DNA from: an uncultured Lachnospiraceae bacterium
Lineage (GTDB): Bacteria; Bacillota; Clostridia; Lachnospirales; Lachnospiraceae
Length of the DNA: 64,000 nt
Direction: 5' to 3'
NCBI GenBank assembly: GCA_910577735.1
Contig: CAJTOO010000005.1
Coordinates: 121,156-185,155 of the forward strand
This document shows positions 35,772 through 45,200 of the stretch, one piece after another. A model generated the notes under the pieces. The model ran no database searches. It was not told the DNA's origin and saw nothing but the letters and a program-made list of their open reading frames with translations. Every line of letters starts with the position of its first letter. The stretch's first letter is position 1. A program made the translations under genes and the position numbers.

Positions 35772-37175
35772 TTATTTGGCACGGGCCAGTACATCGTCAA
35801 TACTTCCTGCATTCAGGAAATAACTCTCAGGAATGTCATCATGCTTGCCTTCCAGAATCTCCTTGAAGCCGCGGATTGTCTCAGCAATCGGCACATACTT
35901 ACCTTCCATGCCGGTAAACTGTCCTGCCACGAAGAACGGCTGGGACAGATATCTTTGTACCTTTCTTGCACGGGACACAACCAGCTTATCTTCCTCGGAA
36001 AGTTCATCCATACCAAGGATTGCGATGATATCCTGCAACTCTTTATATCTCTGCAGAATCTCCTGTACACCTCTGGCAACTTCATAATGCTCCTGCCCTA
36101 CCACTCTGGGATCCAGGATTCTGGACGTGGACTCCAGAGGATCCACTGCCGGATAAATACCAAGTTCCACGATGGATCTGGATAATACCGTAGTTGCATC
36201 CAGATGCGCAAATGTGGTTGCCGGTGCCGGGTCAGTCAAATCGTCCGCAGGCACATAAACTGCCTGTACGGAAGTGATGGAACCGTTCTTGGTGGAAGTG
36301 ATACGCTCCTGTAAAGCACCCATCTCAGTCTGCAGTGTAGGCTGGTAACCCACTGCGGAAGGCATACGGCCAAGCAGCGCGGACACCTCTGAACCTGCCT
36401 GTGTAAAACGGAAAATATTATCGATGAATAACAGTACGTCTTTACCACCTTTATCACGGAAATACTCCGCCATGGTCAGGCCTGTAAGACCCACTCTCAT
36501 TCTTGCCCCCGGCGGCTCGTTCATCTGTCCGAACACCATCGTGGTCTTATCAATAACGCCTGACTCTTTCATTTCATAATAGAGGTCATTACCCTCTCTG
36601 GTACGCTCACCAACGCCGGTAAATACAGAATATCCACCGTGCTCTGTCGCGATATTACGAATCAGCTCCTGAATCAACACTGTCTTACCTACACCGGCGC
36701 CGCCGAACAGACCAATCTTACCACCCTTCTGGTAAGGGCACAGCAGGTCTACGACCTTGATACCGGTCTCGAGAAGTTCTGTCTCTGTAGCCTGTTCCTC
36801 GAACTTAGGCGCCGGTCTGTGGATTGGCTCATAAAATACGTCCTTAGGCGCCTCAATATTGTCAATCGGCTGTCCTAATACGTTAAAAATCCGTCCCAGG
36901 GTATTCTCACCTACCGGCACCGTAATAGGAGCGCCCGTTGCAACCGCGTCCATACCTCTTACCAGTCCATCGGTAGAACCCATGGCGATACATCTGACGG
37001 TATCATCACCCAAATGCTGCGATACTTCCACAACCAGCTCCCCGGAATCCTTGAGCGGAATCTTAATCGCATCATTGATTTCCGGCAGATTACCCGCCGA
37101 AAACTTGATGTCAAGCACCGCACCGATGATCTGAGTGATTTTTCCAAGATTTTCACCTGTCTTTACTTCTGCCAT
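35772..37175 (-). CDS. atpD: ATP synthase F1 subunit beta
   Basis: Catalytic subunit of 467 residues. The Walker A motif GGAGVGKTVL, the catalytic GERTREGNDLY segment, LLFIDNIFRF (Walker B) and the DELSEED rotor-contact loop (MDELSEEDKL) are all present. AAAGGAT precedes the ATG. Confidence 0.98.
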   Translation of the reverse strand: MAEVKTGENLGKITQIIGAVLDIKFSAGNLPEINDAIKIPLKDSGELVVEVSQHLGDDTVRCIAMGSTDGLVRGMDAVATGAPITVPVGENTLGRIFNVLGQPIDNIEAPKDVFYEPIHRPAPKFEEQATETELLETGIKVVDLLCPYQKGGKIGLFGGAGVGKTVLIQELIRNIATEHGGYSVFTGVGERTREGNDLYYEMKESGVIDKTTMVFGQMNEPPGARMRVGLTGLTMAEYFRDKGGKDVLLFIDNIFRFTQAGSEVSALLGRMPSAVGYQPTLQTEMGALQERITSTKNGSITSVQAVYVPADDLTDPAPATTFAHLDATTVLSRSIVELGIYPAVDPLESTSRILDPRVVGQEHYEVARGVQEILQRYKELQDIIAILGMDELSEEDKLVVSRARKVQRYLSQPFFVAGQFTGMEGKYVPIAETIRGFKEILEGKHDDIPESYFLNAGSIDDVLARAK

Positions 37176-37221
37176 CTTTTTATCCTTTCACATTATATTA
37201 CAGCCTGCATGCTGTCTCATG

Positions 37222-38091
37222 CTATGAGATCGCGTTTGCACCTGCGATAATTTCTGTTAATTCCTGCGTAATGGATCCCTGACGTGCTCTATTGTACATC
37301 AGTGACAAATGATCTATCATTTCCTCCGCATTGCTCGTAGCGGAATCCATCGCCTGCATCCTCGCGCCGTTCTCACTTGCGACTGCTTCCACCAGACCTC
37401 CATAAATCAGACTCGTGACATATTTGGGAATGATCATATCGAGCGCCTCGTCATCCTCAGGCTCGAAATTCATCATCGCCTTGCTTCCTGTCTCTGTCTC
37501 CTTCTCGTTGTTCCCAGCATCTGCGGGTTCTACCGGAAGGAGTTTTAAAAGTGTCGGTTCATGGACTACTGTGTTCTTAAATCTGGTATAAGCAAGGTAA
37601 ATCTCTCCGATTTCCCCTGCCGCAAAGGATTTGAGCAGTTTGTTGCTGATCACCATGGCATCCACGTAGGAAGGCTCCTCGATGATATCCGGATTATCCT
37701 CCACAATGTGATACCCATGGCGATGCAATGCATCCTTACCCTTCTTACCGATTGCATATATCTCCAGGTCTTCCTTGTTGAAATCCCCCTTTGTGATAAG
37801 TTTCACAACATTGGAATTATACCCGCCTGCGAGTCCTCTGTTGGAAGTGATCACGATAACCGCTTTCTTCTTCGATTCCCCCGCTTTCAGATAGGGATGA
37901 TTCAACCCACTGGTCTTCGCCAGCATAGAAGTCACTGTTTCATACATACAGTTAAAATATGCCTTGGACTGCTCTGCGCGCTGTTTCGCTCTCTGCAGCT
38001 TCACAGTAGAGACGAGTTTCATGGCTTTGGTAATCTGCTGAGTACTCTGGATACTGCCTTTACGCCTTTTAATGTCTCTCATTGAGGCCAT
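37222..38091 (-). CDS. atpG: ATP synthase F1 subunit gamma
   Basis: Rotor shaft of 289 residues with the conserved N-terminal helix (MRDIKRRKGSIQSTQQITKA) and C-terminal helix (SLMYNRARQGSITQELTEI). An acidic insert, rich in Glu and Asp, around residues 190-215 is longer than in E. coli. GAGGGTGA precedes ATG 38091; ATG 38082 is an alternative. Confidence 0.96.
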   Translation of the reverse strand: MASMRDIKRRKGSIQSTQQITKAMKLVSTVKLQRAKQRAEQSKAYFNCMYETVTSMLAKTSGLNHPYLKAGESKKKAVIVITSNRGLAGGYNSNVVKLITKGDFNKEDLEIYAIGKKGKDALHRHGYHIVEDNPDIIEEPSYVDAMVISNKLLKSFAAGEIGEIYLAYTRFKNTVVHEPTLLKLLPVEPADAGNNEKETETGSKAMMNFEPEDDEALDMIIPKYVTSLIYGGLVEAVASENGARMQAMDSATSNAEEMIDHLSLMYNRARQGSITQELTEIIAGANAIS

Positions 38092-38113
38092 AGCGTCACC
38101 CTCTACTTTCTAC

Positions 38114-39619
38114 TTAATGAAACTGCGCCTTAAATTCTTCCACAGCCTTCTTCAACGTTGCCTCTGTCTTCTCGGAAATCACATGTTCTTTCTCGATTGC
38201 ACCAGGCACCTCAGGATACTTCGTATCCAGGAACTCAAACAGTTCCTTCTCAAATCTGGTGATATCAGCTACCGGAACATCCAACAGATACTTATTGGTC
38301 ACCACGTAAATGATGATAACCTGATACTGTACCGGCATGGGCTGATACTGGGGCTGTTTCAAAACTTCCTTGATACGCTCACCCTGTGCCAGCTTCTCCT
38401 TGGTATCAGCATCCAATTCTGAACCAAACTGAGAGAATGCTGCAAGCTCTCTGTACTGCGCAAGTTCTGTACGGATAGGCGCCGCAATCTTCTTCATAGC
38501 CTTAATCTGTGCCGCACCACCCACTCTGGACACTGACAGGCCCGCATTGACAGCTGGTCTGAAACCGGAGTTGAACATCTCAGTCTCTAAGTAAATCTGC
38601 CCATCTGTAATAGAAATTACATTGGTCGGTATATACGCGGACACGTCGCCTGCCTGGGTCTCGATAATCGGGAGCGCTGTCAGAGAGCCGCCGCCGTACT
38701 CCTCATTCATTCTCGCCGCGCGCTCTAAAAGTCTTGAATGTAAGTAGAATACATCACCCGGATATGCCTCACGCCCTGGCGGTCTCTTTAAGAGCAGAGA
38801 GAGTGTACGGTAAGCCGTAGCATGTTTGCTCAGGTCATCATATACCACGAGCACATCCTCGCCGTTCTCCATCCATTCTTCACCAATTGCACATCCTGAG
38901 TAAGGAGCGATATACTGCAGCGGTGCAAGTTCACTGGCCGTAGCCGCCACAACGGTAGTATAGCTCATAGCGCCATGCTCTGTCAGCGTCTTTACGATAG
39001 AAGCGACCGTGGAAGCCTTCTGTCCTATGGCAACATAGATACATTTAACACCCTGTCCCTTCTGGTTGATAATGGTATCAATAACGATAGCCGTTTTACC
39101 TGTCTGCCTGTCACCGATAATAAGCTCACGCTGTCCTCTTCCAATCGGAACCATGGCATCAATAGCCTTGATGCCTGTCTGTAATGGTGTATCCACAGAT
39201 TTTCTTGTGATAACACCAGATGCAACTCTTTCAATCTTACGATATCTGTCAGTCTGGATAGGCCCTTTGCCATCAATAGGCTGCCCAAGGGCATTTACCA
39301 CACGTCCGAGCATGCAATCGCCTACAGGTACCTCCACAACCCTGCCTGTAGTCTTTACGATATCGCCTTCGTTGATATTGTGCTGGCTGCCAAGTAAAAC
39401 CGCACCCACATTATCTTCTTCCAGGTTCAATACCATACCGTAAACTTCACCGGGGAACTCCAAAAGCTCACCCTGCATCGCATTCTCAAGTCCGTGCACA
39501 CGAGCAATACCGTCAGCAACCTGGATAACGGTACCCACTTCGGATACTTCCAGTTCTGAGGCATATCTCTTGATTTGATCCTTAATGACTGAACTGATTT
39601 CTTCTGGTCTTAAATTCAT
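38114..39619 (-). CDS. atpA: ATP synthase F1 subunit alpha
   Basis: Non-catalytic nucleotide-binding subunit of 501 residues. It contains the P-loop GDRQTGKTA, the VVYDDLSKHATAYR segment and the arginine-finger region near SVSRVGGAAQ. It is separated from atpH by 30 bases and from atpG by 22. Confidence 0.98.
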   Translation of the reverse strand: MNLRPEEISSVIKDQIKRYASELEVSEVGTVIQVADGIARVHGLENAMQGELLEFPGEVYGMVLNLEEDNVGAVLLGSQHNINEGDIVKTTGRVVEVPVGDCMLGRVVNALGQPIDGKGPIQTDRYRKIERVASGVITRKSVDTPLQTGIKAIDAMVPIGRGQRELIIGDRQTGKTAIVIDTIINQKGQGVKCIYVAIGQKASTVASIVKTLTEHGAMSYTTVVAATASELAPLQYIAPYSGCAIGEEWMENGEDVLVVYDDLSKHATAYRTLSLLLKRPPGREAYPGDVFYLHSRLLERAARMNEEYGGGSLTALPIIETQAGDVSAYIPTNVISITDGQIYLETEMFNSGFRPAVNAGLSVSRVGGAAQIKAMKKIAAPIRTELAQYRELAAFSQFGSELDADTKEKLAQGERIKEVLKQPQYQPMPVQYQVIIIYVVTNKYLLDVPVADITRFEKELFEFLDTKYPEVPGAIEKEHVISEKTEATLKKAVEEFKAQFH

Positions 39620-39649
39620 GGATCATACGCACCTTTCTTCTAAATTTCT

Positions 39650-40195
39650 TCAAATCTGCACTTTCAGCAGATTTCTCTGTAATTCATTTAATTTTGTACT
39701 GACACTACTGTCCACGACCCTGTCACCAATCCGAATCACCATACCGCCAATCAGCGACGTATCCAATCCGTAGTGAATCTCCATAGATTTGTATTTTGTG
39801 GTATCAAGCAGTTTCTGTTCTATCTTTTTACACTGCTCTTCCTTAAGCGGAGCGGCAGTCGTCACCGTAGCGATGCCGATTCCCTTATACTCCTTTACTT
39901 TGGAAACAAAATAATCCAGAATCTGGTCAATTTCCTTATAGCGGTCCTTAGAGATAATGATAGTCAAAAAGCCTAACAGTTCCTCTGATATCCTTCCTTC
40001 AAACACATTCCTGGCAACCTCGATTTTCTCTTCCTTAATGACTTTGGGATGATTCATCAATCTGCCAAAATCCTCATTCTCCGCAAGAATTTTCCCAAGC
40101 TGCTGGATTTCTTCTAACAGGACATCTATCTTGTTCTCTTCCACCGCAAGCTCAAATAACGCATCTCCGTATGTCTTTGAAATCAGCTTAGCCAT
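39650..40195 (-). CDS. atpH: ATP synthase F1 subunit delta
   Basis: Peripheral-stalk subunit of 181 residues joining F1 to the b dimer. The YGDALFELA N-terminus and the C-terminal GGMVIRIGDRVVDSSV motif are typical. Its start overlaps the end of atpF by 13 bases, indicating coupled translation. Confidence 0.95.
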   Translation of the reverse strand: MAKLISKTYGDALFELAVEENKIDVLLEEIQQLGKILAENEDFGRLMNHPKVIKEEKIEVARNVFEGRISEELLGFLTIIISKDRYKEIDQILDYFVSKVKEYKGIGIATVTTAAPLKEEQCKKIEQKLLDTTKYKSMEIHYGLDTSLIGGMVIRIGDRVVDSSVSTKLNELQRNLLKVQI

Positions 40196-40743
40196 GTGCT
40201 CTCACCTATTTCTTTCAACGTTTCTTCCACCAAACTGTCCTGTACAGTCGTATCAATCGCAGCACTGACAACCTTTCCAGCCATCATGGACGCCAATACC
40301 ACCATCTCACGTTTCACCTCGTCAGCAGCTTTCTTCTTCTCCAGTTCTGCTTCCACACCGGCTCTTTCGATGATTCTGGCAGCTTCCTCTTTCGCATCCG
40401 CTACAATCTTGCTTTCATTGGCCAGCGCCTTTTTCCTCGCTTCTGCAAGGATTGCCTCAGCCTCTTTATCAATATCTTTTAACTTGGCTTCATACTGTTC
40501 TTTCAGTGCTCTGGCACTCTCCATGTCAGCCGCCGCCGTATCAAGTTCATTCTTGATCCTCTCCTGCCGCTTCTGCATCATATCCCTTACCGGATTAAAC
40601 AGGAAATGGGATGCAATCAAAAACAGTGAAAACACTGCTATGATCATCAGCACAGAATCCGCAATAAGCTGCAGATCCAGATCAAAAAGTCTCGGCGCCA
40701 TCTCCGCAGATGCCAGCACCAAACCCGTAGCTGTTACATTCAA
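40183..40743 (-). CDS. atpF: ATP synthase Fo subunit b
   Basis: Peripheral-stalk subunit of 186 residues: one N-terminal membrane segment (about 28-47, MIIAVFSLFLIASHFLF) and a long charged coiled-coil. The frame opens with TTG at 40743 after GGGGGA. An ATG at 40698 (MAPRLFDL) is a plausible shorter start. The 160-base gap to atpE carries two copies of the twin-hairpin repeat. Confidence 0.92.
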   Translation of the reverse strand: MNVTATGLVLASAEMAPRLFDLDLQLIADSVLMIIAVFSLFLIASHFLFNPVRDMMQKRQERIKNELDTAAADMESARALKEQYEAKLKDIDKEAEAILAEARKKALANESKIVADAKEEAARIIERAGVEAELEKKKAADEVKREMVVLASMMAGKVVSAAIDTTVQDSLVEETLKEIGESTWLS

Positions 40744-40790
40744 GCCCTCAGTCCCCCTTTCTTTATTTTGTAATTCTAAAAGTCCATCCC

Positions 40791-40903
40791 AGGCCGCGAA
40801 ACGGTCCTCGAGGAGCTAATTCCGCTGGAATTTACTTCAATTTTCTCTTGGCCTTTTCCGAGGCCGCGAAGCGGATCTCGAGGAGCTAATTCCGCTGGAA
40901 TTT
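40791..40903 (-). repeat. Two twin-hairpin elements between atpE and atpF
   Basis: Two direct 43-base copies begin at 40791 and 40861 (period 70), inverted relative to the other family members. Read on the minus strand, each gives hairpin A (AATTCC-AGC-GGAATT), the linker AGCTCCTCGAG, and hairpin B (CCGC-TTC-GCGG in the second copy). Confidence 0.85.
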
Positions 40904-40907
40904 GCTC

Positions 40908-41165
40908 CTAGGGAAGTAAAGGCTTAACGAACAGAAGCAGCATTGCAATCAACAGACCGTACAGACCTGTGGTCTCGGCAACGGCCTGACCCAATAACAT
41001 GGTAGAGGTAACATCAGATTTAGCACCTGGATTTCTTCCCACTGCTGCAGCTGCATGACCTGCCGCAATACCCTGGCCCACACCAGGTCCGATACCTGCA
41101 ATAACTGCAAGTCCGGCACCGATTGCTGAACATCCTAAGATAAAATTGTTGTTAAATTCTCCCAT
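40908..41165 (-). CDS. atpE: ATP synthase Fo subunit c, Na+-type ligands
   Basis: Two-helix c-ring subunit of 85 residues. Ion-binding positions are Q31 (GVGQG), V62, E64, T65 and Y69 (AVAETTGLY). This pattern equals the Q-V-E-S/T-Y set of known Na+-translocating c-rings, shifted by one residue. H+-type rings usually lack the Gln and the hydroxyl after Glu. Na+ coupling is therefore predicted, not proven. AAAGGAGG precedes the ATG. Confidence 0.96.
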   Translation of the reverse strand: MGEFNNNFILGCSAIGAGLAVIAGIGPGVGQGIAAGHAAAAVGRNPGAKSDVTSTMLLGQAVAETTGLYGLLIAMLLLFVKPLLP

Positions 41166-41222
41166 TTTTGATTTCCTCCTTTAATATGTGTTTCAAAATT
41201 TAAAATGGCTTTATTACATGGA

Positions 41223-41945
41223 TTACTCGTCTGTGGTACAGGCATTTGTAATGTATGTCATGGTTAACATACAGAATACATATGTCTGGATTGCACCTGA
41301 GAACAGATCGAAGTACACATGAAGCGCTGCCGGCCAGATAATAGCAATCTTGGATAGAAGCGCATACACCAGCGCCAGCATGACTGTACCGGATAAGACA
41401 TTGGCAAACAGACGAAGCGACAATGAAATCGGCACGGCAATCTCACCGATAAGATTAATTGGCGCCCAGATCGGCCATGGATCACACAGACCGGCAATGA
41501 CTCCCTTTACCTTCTGGTATTTGAACTGATTGTAGTGAATCAGCACAAAGGTCATAATACCCATTGCAAAGGTCACACCATAATCTGCCGTAGGCGGTCT
41601 TAGGCCAAACAGTCCGGAAATATTGCTAAGCAGGATAAAAATGAAGATTGTGCCGATATAATTGCGAAACCTCGGGCTGAATTTGCCCATGACGCCGCCA
41701 ATCATCTTATCCAGCATCTCCACCACCAGTTCAACAACATTCTGGAAAGTACCCGGAACATCCGACGCATGTTTGATGGCACGGTTTGCCGCAATACTGA
41801 AGGCCACAATCACCAACATGACAATCAGAACGCACACATGGGTGGTTGTAATCCAGACCGTCTGTCCGAACAGTTCGTAGGAAAACACCCCATGAATCAT
41901 GAAATCAATATCCGCGCCAGCAGATAATAAAATACCCTGTCCCAT
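41223..41945 (-). CDS. atpB: ATP synthase Fo subunit a
   Basis: Ion-channel stator subunit of 240 residues with five or six membrane segments. The essential Arg lies in SLSLRLFANVLSG, and the final helix segment FDLFSGAIQTYVFCML is typical. AGGAGGTG precedes the ATG. Confidence 0.96.
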   Translation of the reverse strand: MGQGILLSAGADIDFMIHGVFSYELFGQTVWITTTHVCVLIVMLVIVAFSIAANRAIKHASDVPGTFQNVVELVVEMLDKMIGGVMGKFSPRFRNYIGTIFIFILLSNISGLFGLRPPTADYGVTFAMGIMTFVLIHYNQFKYQKVKGVIAGLCDPWPIWAPINLIGEIAVPISLSLRLFANVLSGTVMLALVYALLSKIAIIWPAALHVYFDLFSGAIQTYVFCMLTMTYITNACTTDE

Positions 41946-42046
41946 ACTTTCACCTCCTTCTACACGTCTATTTATTTAAAATATTGCCAGACATATTTTA
42001 TGAAAAGAACGCTGCTATGCGCCCTTTCAGACAATGATGAATACTG

Positions 42047-42454
42047 TCACACCGCATCCTCCGGCTGTTTGGATGCCTTCCTTGTGCACAGCCTATGTAT
42101 AAGCGGATTAAAATAAGCCGATAATTTCATGCCCATATAACCACAAAATGCAAAAATAGGATTGGCAAACTCCGTATAAATCAGAGCCGCCATCACCACC
42201 ACCAAAACCAGATAACGTATGATGTTATTGATACCCATAGTCTTTACCGCATCCTTTTCGGCCATATCGAGCCCCCGATCTAGGGACCACCACATATGAA
42301 CGGATCCTGCCACTGCAAGGACGACTCCAACCCATAACCCAAGACTATAGGACGGTTCACGCGAAAAAAACAAAAGCACTATTTCAAAAATAATTCCATA
42401 TAAAATGATTCCCAGACCAAGTTCAAACAGTGTGGGGGCAATTTTTCTTTTCAT
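42047..42454 (-). CDS. AtpI-like ATP synthase assembly protein
   Basis: Membrane protein of 135 residues with four hydrophobic segments in the AtpI position, directly upstream of atpB. AtpI-type proteins assist c-ring assembly or Mg2+ supply in other bacteria. Similarity is by size, topology and position. Confidence 0.7.
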   Translation of the reverse strand: MKRKIAPTLFELGLGIILYGIIFEIVLLFFSREPSYSLGLWVGVVLAVAGSVHMWWSLDRGLDMAEKDAVKTMGINNIIRYLVLVVVMAALIYTEFANPIFAFCGYMGMKLSAYFNPLIHRLCTRKASKQPEDAV

Positions 42455-42477
42455 AGACTATGTCCACCATATTTCAA

Positions 42478-42762
42478 TCAGTTCTTCCTGTCAGCGGTAT
42501 CCTGCATTTCTTTATCCTTTTTATCTGTCCTTCGTCTGCGGGTTGCAGCCGGCGTCTCATAAATCTTTTTGGCAAACCGGAATACATTGGTGAACCCAGC
42601 CAGCGCACCCACAAAAAAAAGCACCACTGTCCAGACAGAAGTTCCCAATTTATAATCTATAAACATTCCCGCAAAGGAACAGAGGAAAATAGGAACCAGC
42701 ATATTAATACCAAACTGCGTTATCATGATAAGCGCCTGGTAAACATTTCTGTTATATTTCAA
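42478..42762 (-). CDS. AtpZ/AtpI family protein
   Basis: Small membrane protein of 94 residues with two hydrophobic segments (GINMLVPIFLCSFAGMFIDY and a VLFFVGALAGFTNVFR segment), typical of AtpZ. It starts with TTG at 42762, with AAAGGG eight bases upstream. It is the first gene of the atp operon. Confidence 0.82.
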   Translation of the reverse strand: MKYNRNVYQALIMITQFGINMLVPIFLCSFAGMFIDYKLGTSVWTVVLFFVGALAGFTNVFRFAKKIYETPAATRRRRTDKKDKEMQDTADRKN

Positions 42763-42797
42763 AATATGTCCCTTTCCAAATCAAAGCTAACAGTAAA

Positions 42798-42826
42798 ATT
42801 ATATCCACTTTTGGTACTTATGTCCA
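42798..42826 (-). promoter_or_regulatory. Promoter of the atp operon
   Basis: On the minus strand TGGACA and TATAAT are separated by exactly 17 bases, 36 bases before the TTG start of the first gene. Confidence 0.75.
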
Positions 42827-42954
42827 GTATTATTGTGAAAATCAGATAAGGAATCAAATGTTTTAAAACAATTTACATTGACTTTTGACCGCTGTAAGTG
42901 TAACGTAACGAGTAAGAAGTCATTTCACATTTTGTTTACCTATGGGGAGGTAAT

Positions 42955-43437
42955 ATGGCAGGTCCGATCTTATACCGTAAAAGACTGATTCCGGAGGAAT
43001 GTGTGCTGTTGAAAGACGACAGACTACTATACCGCGATGACCAGATTATTGTGACCGGCTGGAACACCTTAAAACCCCGCAAAGATCTTCATCATGGCCT
43101 TTCCTGTTACTATCTGCAGGAAGGTATGAAAGTGAGCCGCTTCTATCGGGAAGACAACTCACTTTTGTACTGGTATTGTGATATTGTTGATTATGATTAC
43201 AATGCAAAAACCGATACCTACATCATCACGGATCTTCTCGTGGACGTCATCGTCTGTCCGGACGGCTTTGTCAAAGTCGTTGATATCGATGAACTTGTCA
43301 CCGCACAGGAAACAGGTCTGCTCACCGATGACATGCTCAAAAAATCACTTCTCAACCTAAACCATCTGTTACAGATCATCTATAACGGTGGATTCAAAAA
43401 ATTACAGTCTCCTCTTGAACAATATGTAAATCAGTAA
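42955..43437 (+). CDS. DUF402-domain protein
   Basis: Protein of 160 residues with the DUF402 pattern, YWYCDIVDYDYN followed by TDTYIITDLLVDVIV and an acidic DIDEL segment. The family includes nucleoside di-/triphosphate phosphatases that use Asp-coordinated metal. Activity here is inferred. GGGGAGG precedes the ATG. Its last seven bases overlap the convergent SleB-like gene. Confidence 0.85.
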   Translation: MAGPILYRKRLIPEECVLLKDDRLLYRDDQIIVTGWNTLKPRKDLHHGLSCYYLQEGMKVSRFYREDNSLLYWYCDIVDYDYNAKTDTYIITDLLVDVIVCPDGFVKVVDIDELVTAQETGLLTDDMLKKSLLNLNHLLQIIYNGGFKKLQSPLEQYVNQ

Positions 43438-44630
43438 AAAATATGCCCGCCGATTCTGTATTTTGGAGTTATTCCATCTATCGGCGTCCTGAAATATACA
43501 CAATTGCCTACATTGGTAGCGCCACTCATGACTTCATCCGCGGCCTGGTAACATTTTGCTGTTGCCCTATCTTCCGCCAATGCCAGAGCTAACCTTCCGC
43601 TGCCCACCGGAGAAAATTGCTTATTTTGATAAATAACACCTGTTACAGTATCCGGATAAACCGAACTCAGCACCCGGTTAATGACTACCGATCCCACAGC
43701 AACCTGACCGGCATAAGGCTCTCCGCCAGCCTCACAATAAATCAGGTTCGCCAGAAGATACCTGTCTCCTTCTGAAAAATCCACCTCAGAAATGTCACGC
43801 CAGCTGGATTGTGCCGCCAGTTCCGCCATACGCATCTCTTCTGCCAGTTTTGCCCGCAGAGCGGTCAGATTTTCCTCCTGCTCTTTGATTCTCTGCTCGT
43901 AAGCAAGGGCTTCTGCTTCTTTCTCAGAAATCTGGCTGGCTGTAGCATGAATGGAATTGGAAGTCTTACTGACAAGACCCGACACGCGGCTTTGTTCTGC
44001 CACCACCTGAAGCTTATACTCATCAAGTTCAGCCTTGTTCTCTTCCTGCTTTTCTTTGGCAAGTTCCAGTTCTGCCTGCTTCTGCTCCATGGCCGCCTGA
44101 GAATCTTTATACTCCTGCAATACCTTCTGTTGGTAAGAAGACAGCTGCTCAATATAATCATTCTTGTTTAAAAAGTCCGAAAAATTACCAGAAGCAAAAA
44201 AGAGCTCCATATATAAAAAGTTTCCGCGCTCATACATAAACTGAATCTGGTGCTTCATCGTATCATAATGACCATCCTTCAGCGCGATTGCTTCTTCAAG
44301 CTCTCCTGTTACTATCTCAATCTCCTCGTCAAGTGCCGCGATCTCTGCTTCCTTATCGACTATACTCTGCTCCAGCTCACTTAAATTATTGCTTACCTGA
44401 GTCAACTCTGTATTCAAAGTTGACAGGGCGCCCTGCAGAGAATCCTGCTGCTCATTCAAGTTTTTCAGATTCTCCTCTGTCTGGTCAAGTCTGGATTCCG
44501 TCTCCTTCTTTGCCTCTTCCGCCTGACGGATTTTCTCCTTGGTCTCCTCCGTGGCCTGTACGGAGAAGGGCATGACGCTACACAGCAAAACAAGCGCAAG
44601 ACAAGCTGCCAGCTTTTGCTTTCTCTCCAT
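43431..44630 (-). CDS. Secreted SleB-like cell-wall hydrolase with coiled-coil domain
   Basis: Exported protein of 399 residues. A signal peptide (about 1-26) is followed by a long PcsB-like coiled-coil (about 28-265). The C-terminal SleB/cell-wall hydrolase domain (about 285-399) contains LLANLIYCEAGGEPYAGQVAVGSV with the catalytic Glu. SleB-type domains are lytic transglycosylases of spore cortex or vegetative wall; the coiled-coil suggests a division- or growth-linked role. GGAGG precedes the ATG. Confidence 0.9.
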   Translation of the reverse strand: MERKQKLAACLALVLLCSVMPFSVQATEETKEKIRQAEEAKKETESRLDQTEENLKNLNEQQDSLQGALSTLNTELTQVSNNLSELEQSIVDKEAEIAALDEEIEIVTGELEEAIALKDGHYDTMKHQIQFMYERGNFLYMELFFASGNFSDFLNKNDYIEQLSSYQQKVLQEYKDSQAAMEQKQAELELAKEKQEENKAELDEYKLQVVAEQSRVSGLVSKTSNSIHATASQISEKEAEALAYEQRIKEQEENLTALRAKLAEEMRMAELAAQSSWRDISEVDFSEGDRYLLANLIYCEAGGEPYAGQVAVGSVVINRVLSSVYPDTVTGVIYQNKQFSPVGSGRLALALAEDRATAKCYQAADEVMSGATNVGNCVYFRTPIDGITPKYRIGGHIFY

Positions 44631-44698
44631 ATATTCCTCCGACCTTAGTGTGTTGTCTCACCGATCATCAAGCAAAACATTAATGAAACAATACGACA

Positions 44699-45133
44699 CT
44701 AACATTGTTCAATCAGATCTACTCTTCTCTGATGTCTGTCCACCCCTGAAAACTCCGTATCCAAAAAGATATCCACAATGTTAAGGGCAACACTTTCCCC
44801 GATAATCGCAGCACCCATGGCCAGCATATTTGCATCATTGTGCTCTCTTGTAAGTCTTGCCGACACTGGATCGCCGCAGAGCGCACATCGTATTCCCTTT
44901 ACTTTATTCGCAGTGATAGAGATACCGATACCTGTGGTACAAATTACAATGCCCCGGTCACACTCGCCAGACGCGACTGCTTTGGCAACAGCTGCCCCAT
45001 ACACCGGATAATCACAGGAGCTCTTATCTACGCAGCCATAATCCCTGCATTCCATTCCCCGTTCTTTTAAATGTGCTATCACTTTCTGTTTTAAGTCAAA
45101 CCCACCGTGATCACTGCCAATCGCTATCATCAT
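44699..45133 (-). CDS. rpiB: Ribose-5-phosphate isomerase B
   Basis: Interconverts ribose 5-phosphate and ribulose 5-phosphate. The 144-residue protein has IAIGSDHGGFDLK, the catalytic Cys in VICTTGIGISI, and NKVKGIRCAL. GGAGGAGG precedes tandem ATGs. Confidence 0.95.
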   Translation of the reverse strand: MMIAIGSDHGGFDLKQKVIAHLKERGMECRDYGCVDKSSCDYPVYGAAVAKAVASGECDRGIVICTTGIGISITANKVKGIRCALCGDPVSARLTREHNDANMLAMGAAIIGESVALNIVDIFLDTEFSGVDRHQRRVDLIEQC

Positions 45134-45200
45134 TTTCCTCCTCCATAAGAAACATATATCATTTATATATATCTATTGTTATCTTACACCCAAATCAGCC

